DNA of 64,000 nt from Siphonodentalium dalli (lineage: Eukaryota > Mollusca > Scaphopoda > Gadilida > Siphonodentaliidae). The number at the start of each line of letters is the position of its first letter. The first letter of the stretch is position 1. The translations under genes were made by a program, and so were the position numbers. Below, one piece after another: positions 56,502 to 64,000 of this stretch. The notes under the pieces are model-generated. The model saw nothing but the letters and a program-made list of their open reading frames with translations, ran no database searches and was not told the DNA's origin. The stretch is from assembly GCA_032622095.1 (NCBI GenBank), contig CP136069.1:108218278-108282277 (forward strand), read 5' to 3'.

Positions 56502-57238
56502 CTAGAAGGTGACCCGACTTCGTCCGGGCTTTGACCTTGAATTGTCCATTTTGAAGGTCAAGGTCAAGTGGGGTCACGATTTGACCAGTCCAAAACACTG
56601 CCCGGACAAAAGTACCTGACAAACGTGCCCGTCGAAATCCATCCGGTTTTACCCGATTTGACCTTGAATTGATCATTTAGAAGGTCAAGGTCAGGTCGGG
56701 GTCACGATTTGACCCGTCCAAAATACTCAGTGGACAAAAGTAACCAAATGTATCAAATTTCGTGGAAATCCCATTAAAATTCGCAATTTCACCTTGAATT
56801 GACCCGATTTCAAAGTCAAGGTCTCGTCGCACGGGCAAATGAATAGGCTTATGATACTCCCCATACGAAAGTATCCCTAGTCACTAATTTTCATCGAAAT
56901 CCCGTGATATTCTGGCGTTTGACCTTGAAATGACCCGATTTCAAGGTCAAGGTCACGTCGTACGGGCAAATTAATAGGCCTATGCCACTCCCCGACCGAA
57001 AGTACCACCACATACCAAGTTTCACCGAAATCCCGTGATATTCGGGCGTTTGACCTTGAAATGACCCGATTTCAAGGTCAAGGTCACGTCGCACGGACAA
57101 ATTAATAGGCCCATGCCACCCCCCCTGCCGAAAATACCCCCACATACCAAGTTTCATCGAAATCGGCTGGGCCGTTTTCGAGTTCATCGCGAACACACAG
57201 ACACACACACAGACAGATCTTCCAAAATATATAATAGA
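56502..57238 (-). mobile_element. Helitron H1b (array unit 3)
   Basis: 737 bp, same ends and monomers as H1a. It abuts H2 and H1c exactly. Confidence 0.8.
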
Positions 57239-57937
57239 CTAGAAGGTGACCCGACTTCGTCCGGGCTTTGACCTTGAATTGTCCATTTTGAAGGTCAAGG
57301 TCAAGTGGGGTCACGATTTGACCAGTCCAAAACACTGCCCGAACAAAAGTACCCGACAAACGTACCCGTCGAAATCCATCCGGTTTTACCCGATTTGACC
57401 TCGAATTGATCATTTTGAAGGTCAAGGTCAGGTCGGGGTCACGAATCGACCCGTCGAATACACTCAGTGGACAAAAACCCATCAAAATTCGCGATTAGAC
57501 TTTGAATTGACCCGATTTCAAGGTCAAGTCGCTCGGGCAAATGAATAGGCTTATGAGACTCCGCATACGAAAGTACCCCCACATACCAAGTTTCATCAAA
57601 ATCCCATGATATTCGGCCGTTTGACCTTGAAATGACCCGATTTCAAGGTCAAGGTCACGTCGCACGGGCAAATTAATAGGCCCATGTAACTCCCCGGCCG
57701 AAAATACCACCACATACTAAGTTTCATCGAAATCCCGTGATATTCGTGCGTTTGACCTTGAAATGACCCGATTTCAAGGTCACGTCGCACGGGCAAATTA
57801 ATAGGCCCATGTCACTCCCCGGCCGAAAATACCCCCACATAGCAAGTTTCATCGAAATCAGCTTGGCCGTTTTCGAGTCCATTGGAAACAGACAGACAGA
57901 CACACACACAGACAGATCTTCCAAAATATATAATAGA
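57239..57937 (-). mobile_element. Helitron H1c (array unit 2)
   Basis: 699 bp, same ends, with one shortened monomer near 57478-57540. It abuts H1b and H1d at CTAG|TC junctions. Confidence 0.8.
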
Positions 57938-58100
57938 CTAGAAGGTGACCCGACTTCGTCCGGGGTTTGACCTTGAATTGTCTATTTTGAAGGCCAAGGT
58001 CAAGTGGGGTCACGATTTGACCCGTCCAAAACACTGCCCGAACAAAAGTACCCGACAAAAGTACCCGTCGAAATCAATCCGGTTTTACCCGATTTGACCT
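57938..58100 (-). mobile_element. Helitron H1d, 3' end only (array unit 1)
   Basis: CTAG and hairpin are present, then the homology stops near 58100. A separate 5'-proximal H1 piece lies at 58540-58660. Confidence 0.7.
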
Positions 58101-58631
58101 TTTAACCCGATTTGATTTCCACTCAAGTATATAAACGCGCCTATCAAGTTTCAACGTAAAGATAAATTACCATCGGTGCCCGAGATATCGCCAAGACGTC
58201 TGAAACAGTCAAATGCATCGGCCGGTTAAGCGTTAACGTGATCTAACGTTATGAACTCTAACGACGTCATAGAAGTTACGCATTGTTTTTATCCTGATGG
58301 AAGATAGTACCACTTCTTCTTGATAATTGAGGCAGATAACTAAAACGGATACATACGCATTATATATCGTTGGAAAGAGGAAACATGAAAGATTCTCACA
58401 GTGTCATTGTTATGACTGGCATTTAATTATTCGCGCTGTTTCGAATCGATTTGTAAGCACCGAACTCAAATGAAAGTCCCGTAACACAGCGTAAAAACAG
58501 ATTTGACCTCGGCACGTGAACAGTTGACCTCGGATCTGAAAATTAATAGGCCCATGCCACCCCCTGGCCGAAAATACCCCCACATACCAAGTTTCATCGA
58601 AATCGGCTGGGCCGTTTTCGAGTTCATCGCG

Positions 58632-58674
<43 letters not shown>

Positions 58675-59217
58675 GGAAACAATTACCACTATGGTCCACT
58701 AAGTATCAAATGTTGTCAAAATCCGTCTGGCAATTTTCCAACACCAACACCCCAAATATGGTGGAAATTGGGCAAGCGGATACCGGGAAATCGGCCCAGC
58801 GGATACCGAGATACCCTATGTATCAAATTTCGTCCGTAAAAATCCGCCAGTTTTACCCGATTTGATTTCCACTAAAGTATGTAAACGCGCCTCATATACA
58901 CACGCTCATTAATTATCAAGCTTCAACGTAAAGATAAATTAGCATTGTGTGGTAAATTTTAACTAATTATTTTCTCGCAGTCAAAGTTGAACAATTTCGA
59001 TGTTGTTGACATTGACGGCTTGGGGCCACCGGTAGATTCCATTTCGCAACAACGAAGTATCATTTCAGCTAAACGGATTCTTGGATGAGATTCCAGACCC
59101 GCGGGGTAAATGTAAACAGCCTGAGCCTATGCGTGGTGTGAATATACAAAAAATAAATCTATCGACAATAGACCTAAGAATATTAGCTGTAACAAAATTT
59201 ATATATCAGAAATTGTA
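58101..59217. other. Duplicated flank, H1 fragment and (AC)n
   Basis: A phrase of about 45 bp (ACCCGATTTGATTTCCACT, then AAACGCGCCT) occurs at 58096 and 58855, followed by CTTCAACGTAAAGATAAATT-like sequence in both. Between them lie an H1 fragment (58540-58625) and an AC run (58631-58672). The rest is unassigned. Confidence 0.6.
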
Positions 59218-61447
59218 ATGAAAGTGTCAATGACACTGTAGCTCAACTTGGAAAGGGAATAATTTAATGTATTACAGTCAATGGAGCGATTAGGAATGTG
59301 GAAAGTTGAATGTCTAATACTAGTTTATAGACATGAAGAGAAAAGTAAAATCCAAGATGGCTGCTGACGGCCATGTCTTCGGCCGAATGACCCCAAAATG
59401 ATTGTATCCCATCTACATGTCATCGTTAACATCCATGACAAATTTTATGACGATCAGACTAAAGGTACGACCTGTAGCCCATGCTAAAGAATTTAGTCAT
59501 ACAAAGAGTAAAATCCAAGATGGCTGCTGGCACCATGTTTTTTGGACAAATGACCCCAAAATGACTCGTTCCCATCTACATGTCATTGTTAACATCCATG
59601 ACAAATTTTATGATGATCAGACTAAAGGTAAGACCTGTAGCATGTGCTAATGGATTGAATTTTGAAATCAAAGATGGCCGCTGGCGGCCATGTTTTTCAT
59701 CCGAATGACCCCAAAATGACTCGTTCCCATCTACATTACAATTTCAACAGCCATAAAAAATTTCATGATGATCAGACTCAAGGTACGACCTGTAGTCCGT
59801 GCTAAAGGATTTAGTCATACAAAGAGTAAAATCCAAGATGGCTGCTGGCGGCCATGTTTTTTGGACAAATGACCCCAAAATTAATCGTTCCCATCTACAT
59901 GTCAATATTAACATCCATGACAAATTTCATGATGATCAGACGAACAGTACGACCTGTAACCCGTGCTAATGGATTGAATTTTGAAATCAAAGATGGCCAC
60001 TGGCGGCCATGTTTTTCATCCGAATGACCCCAAAATGACTCGTTCCCATAGATCTACATTTATAGACATGAAGAGAAAAGTAAAATCCAAGATGGCTGCT
60101 GACGGCCATGTCTTCGGCCGAATGACCCCAAAATGATTGTATCCCATCTACATGTCATCGTTAACATCCATGACAAATTTTATGATGATCAGACTAAAAG
60201 TACGACCTGTAGCCCGTGCTAAATGATTTAGTCATACAAAGAGTAAAATCCAAGATGGCTTCTGGTGGCCATGTTTTTTGGCCGAATGACCCCAAAATGA
60301 CTTGTTCCCATCTACATGTCATTATTAACATTCATGACAAATTTTATGATGATCAGACTAAAAGTACGACCTGTAGCCCGTGCTAAATGATTTAGTCATA
60401 CAAAGAGTAAAATCCAAGATGGCTGCTGGCAGCCATATTTTTCGGCCGAATGGCCCCAAAATGACTCGTTCCCATCTACATGTCATTGTTAACACCCATG
60501 ACAAATTTTATGATGATCAGACTAAAGGTACGACCTGTAGCCTGTGCTAAAGAATTTAGTCATACCAAGAGTAAAATCCAAGATGGCTGCTGGCGGCCAT
60601 GTTTTTTGGCCGAATGACCCCAAAATTACTCGTTCCCATCTACATGTCAATATTAACATCCATGACAAATTTAATGATGATCAGATGAACATTACGACCT
60701 GTGGCCTGTGCTAATGGATAAAATTTTGAAATCAAAGATGGCTGCTGGTGGCCATGTTTTTTGTCCGAATGACCCCAAAATGACTCGTTCCCATCTACAT
60801 TCTAATTTCAACAGCCATGACAAATTTCATGATGATCAGAGTAAAGGTACAACCTGTAGCCCGTGCTAAAGGATTTAGTCATACAAAGAGTAAAATCCAA
60901 GATGGCTTCTGGCGGCCATGTTTTTTGCCCGAATGACCCAAAAAAGACTCGTTCTAATCTACATGTCATTGTTAACATCCATGACAAATTTTATGATGAT
61001 CTGACCAAAGGTACGACCTGTAGCACGTGTCAAAGGATTTAGTCATGCAAAGAGTAAAATCTAAGATGGCGGCCATGTTTTTTGGCCAAATGACCCCAAA
61101 ATTACTCGTTCCCATCTACATGTCAATATTAACATCCATGACAAATTTCATGACAATAAGACGAACAGTACGGCCTGTAGCCCGTGCTAATGGATTGAAT
61201 TTTGAAATCCAAGATGGCCACTGGCGGCCATGTTTTTTTTCCGAATGACCCCAAAATGACTCGTTCCCATCTACATGTCAATGTCAACATCCATGACAAA
61301 TTTCATAATAATCGGACCAAAGGTACGAACTGTAGCCCGTGCTAAAGGAAATTGTTGACGCATCACGCACACACGCACACACGCACACACGGACGACGGA
61401 TACCAAGCCATGGCAATAGCTCAAACTTACAAAAGTAAGTTGAGCTA
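59218..61447 (+). mobile_element. Pearl/BIV160-like HINE P3
   Basis: The start is identical in style to P1, with about thirteen monomers of the two length classes, an ACGCACACACGCACACACGG tail and the right end AAACTTACAAAAGTAAGTTG. The first monomer region (59328-59459) recurs at 60057-60188, showing an internal duplication. Confidence 0.78.
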
Positions 61448-61639
61448 ATAAATGATATATTATGGGATAGATGCACGATTTTTAATAGCCTGCAAATTGA
61501 CAATATATATTGTAAATGTTATAATTTTGGGAAAAATACACGATGCGTAATTGCATGCCTGCAAATTGCTAACGTTCGTCGACGTATGAATATAGAGTTA
61601 TCCTCCCTGCATCGCAGTGCTAAATCCGGCGTGATAGCA

Positions 61640-61847
61640 CTGCGGATCCCGAGATATGAGTTTTGAAGGTCAAGGTCACGTCGCACGGGCAAATCAATAG
61701 GCCTATGTTAACCCCCGGCCGAAAATACCCCCACGTACCAAGTTTCATCGAAATCGGGTCGGTCGTTTTTGAGTTCACCGATTACACACACACACACAGA
61801 CAGATACACACACACACACACAGATCTTTCAAAATATATAATAGATG
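61640..61847 (-). mobile_element. Helitron H1e, 5' fragment
   Basis: Ends (plus) ...AAAATATATAATAGA, the H1 5' terminus. It carries one AAGGTCAAGGTCACGTCGC monomer and two CA/GACA microsatellites. The 3' half is missing. Confidence 0.75.
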
Positions 61848-62139
61848 ATATCACTCAATTATGGAATGTGTTCCGTTTAGCATGAGTACAGTATCAAATA
61901 AATGCATGATGAAGACTTTTAATTTAAAGGTAGGCTCAGTTTACTATAGACCCTGCCTGACCAAGACTCAGAGTCCCATAAATGTTTGTGTTATAGCGAC
62001 TGATGGTTCACTAAAGACCCACCCCTGTGCTCTACCACAACTGTTTAGAATGCCTGTGACTGTCACTACAATACCTTACACATCAAAGCTTTCAATGAGA
62101 TTATTACATATATTATACATCCGAGCCTTGAAATAGTGA
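61848..62139. other. Unassigned flank
   Basis: GACCAAGACTCAGAGTC here resembles GACAAGACTCAGAGTC near 19338. No other feature seen. Confidence 0.4.
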
Positions 62140-62250
62140 CTGTCATTGGCAGAATGAGGTCCCCAGAGGGTAAATTTAGTGATGCTAACCAGCATAGCAT
62201 GTTAGCATCACCAAATTCACCCTCTGAGGACCTCATTCTGCAAATGACAG
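62140..62250. mobile_element. Hairpin MITE, complete copy (111 bp)
   Basis: Arms of about 49 bp, CTGTCATTGGCAGAATGAGG and its inverse, meet at a loop of about 11 bases between GATGCTAAC and GTTAGCATC. Same family as 2344 and 3688. No clear target duplication. Confidence 0.85.
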
Positions 62251-64000
62251 GCATACGATTTCAAGACTTAAATGCACACAGTATAATATATATAAACCAC
62301 TTTTACTTATGTTATACATACAGTTTATATTCACATAATGTTATACTATTTTGTGTAAAATTACACTTTCAACGTGTTTATTGCTGCTAACAAAATAAAA
62401 CATAACCTGTAGCGATCAGCTGTTTTGACCATGTACTTAGGTGTGAAACTGATATAACGGTAATCACAACAATTGATAAGTTGTGTCGGAGACAATGGGA
62501 ACAAGGCCATGGGACTCAGAATATACGTATTCAATGTTTAGCTTCACCTACCACAAAATAAACCAGTGAAATATATTCTTATTATAGCTTTTGCTTCGTA
62601 AAAAGAGTTCCGTTCGCGAAAACGTGCTTCAATGCTTCAGATCTGGATCTAAAGCGGAAGTGAGAACTATTCAGTGAAACAAACCCTTGCCATATCCGTT
62701 TGTCTATTTATAGCTACTATAAAATTTGGTTCTCCATTTACTTTTACCAGGTATTCTAGCGCGTGGCCGATGAGAGCGCAGCAGGTCAATCATTTTTTTT
62801 TCTGTCTCAAACATTACTTTTTATCCACGTGAACTGCGTTTAACCCCAATTACTGTGTCCGCCTAATTTTCGAAAAATTCTTTTATCATGTTCTAATTGA
62901 TCCCGGTTATTTATTTGAGCACTAAATGATAGCTTATTTATTCGGATTTCGTTTTAGCGCGAAAACCAAAAAGATCTATCAAGATCAAGTGTCAATTGAT
63001 TCCATAGATTGCAACACCCCGCTCCGGTTCCTTGGTCGGGACGCCTTTTTTTTAATACTTTTCTGTTTAAAATAGATAAATGGACAATCGAAGTGTGCAC
63101 CAGACAATTGTAATCAAGTTTCAGGTGAAATACTGTCAACTGTAAGTGAAATAAATTCCGTTTGACTTTTGTTGTGTGGCCACCATTTTGATATCGATAA
63201 ATGACCCCATCGAACTTTGATTTGATTTTGTAACAAGTTATACGTTAAAATTTTAGAATACAAATAAATGACAATGCACAATAAATATTGGCATTAATGT
63301 TGGACAAGGTTGTATTCCATGTTATTATTTTTTTTAAGGTAATAATCGTCTGAAAAAGTAGCCTATTTTCGTGCATAAAAAAGTTAAAGGAATCATCAGT
63401 AACTTCCAGTAACTCACATGCCATGTTATTGGTAATCCAATTGGCTATGGAATGCATATTTTTTGTTTTTTTTTGGCTAGCATTTTCATTGTGTTTTGAC
63501 TTAGTAAATACCACTACCCTACAAGAATCAACGTTATTTACATTGTGCGGCAATGGTATGGAGGGAATAGTATGAAAAGTTCTGCCAGCATGACTATGAA
63601 TTAAGTTCTCTATCCACAGTAGTATTCTTCAATGTGCATTAACTGCCTAAATTATCAATTTGATTGATTATAATGATCTGGCTCGCGCCTCTAGGAGAAG
63701 TTCTGCCCAAATTTTTAATTTGATTGGATACAGGTGGTGTTAAGGATCTGGCAAGCGCCTCCAGCGGAAGTTCTGCCCAAATTCTCGGGAAACAACAATG
63801 CTAGTACACGCGTTGGTGACAACAGAAGTCTGGTCAGACCTGTCACTGAACAAACTTGTAATTTTTGTAGCGATTTAAAGAGTATTAAAAATGTATTAAA
63901 TAAAGCTTTGAACAAGCAACACACCGGGATGTGAACCAGACAATTGTAATTAAGTTTGAGGTGCAATTTTGTCAAAGATAATATATTGAAACAAATTTAG
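62251..64000. other. Unassigned flank with two pairs of direct repeats
   Basis: CACCAGACAATTGTAATCAA (63098) and its partner ACCAGACAATTGTAATTAA (63936) are about 838 bp apart and continue for about 60 bp. GATCTGGCTCGCGCCTC (63675) and GATCTGGCAAGCGCCTC (63746) are 71 bp apart and lead into TTCTGCCCAAAT. No coding signal. Confidence 0.5.

Noticed and set aside
56891-57924. Open frames with repeated MKLGMWGYFRPG peptides
   Set aside because: Translations of the H1 Helitron monomers; frames shift between monomers and no start or domain is consistent.

Overview
This window is animal nuclear DNA, AT-rich and crowded with transposons. The short interspersed elements built from tandem monomers, subterminal inverted repeats and a GACGG/GACA tail resemble the pearl/BIV160-type HINE elements known from bivalves, so a mollusc is the best guess. 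I see no bacterial-style genes, no tRNA, rRNA or CRISPR.

The only host gene I recognise is the N-terminal part of the HECT E3 ligase UBR5 (hyd/EDD) on the minus strand. Five short exons lie at 48079-48205, 43456-43535, 27841-27954, 25246-25429 and 4038-4097. They have consensus-like splice sites, their reading phases fit each other, and in order they encode the UBR5 N-terminus up to the first part of its UBA domain. They total 565 coding bases over about 44 kb. The starting exon should lie above 48205 and the next exon below 4038; I found neither.

The introns and the upstream flank are filled as follows. 1-4037: Tigger/pogo 3' end, palindromic hAT-like debris, a hAT with a decayed zinc-finger exon, hairpin MITEs. 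4098-25245: a HINE carrying a foldback insert; a piggyBac remnant split by an 8.6 kb long-TIR element (A), which itself holds a Gypsy fossil and two hATs; a repeat (D) split by a 3.6 kb long-TIR element (C); and a nearly complete 3.1 kb hAT. 25430-27840: two HINEs. 27955-43455: a hAT with a nested HINE, a 4.5 kb long-TIR element (B) and a pearl-like array. 43536-48078: a HINE, a Penelope-like retroelement and a TIR element (E). 48206-64000: Helitrons in head-to-tail tandem arrays, more pearl-like arrays, a second D copy and little unique DNA.

The observations most worth following are: (i) three large elements with long inverted repeats starting TAGTC/TACTC and 3-bp target duplications, one supported by a paralogous empty site; (ii) PIP-box-like (PCNA-binding) motifs in three unrelated transposase remnants; (iii) exact CTAG|TC head-to-tail Helitron junctions; (iv) Helitron monomers carrying NRF1-type palindromes and nuclear-receptor half-sites. 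All calls are by eye from sequence; no database search was run.
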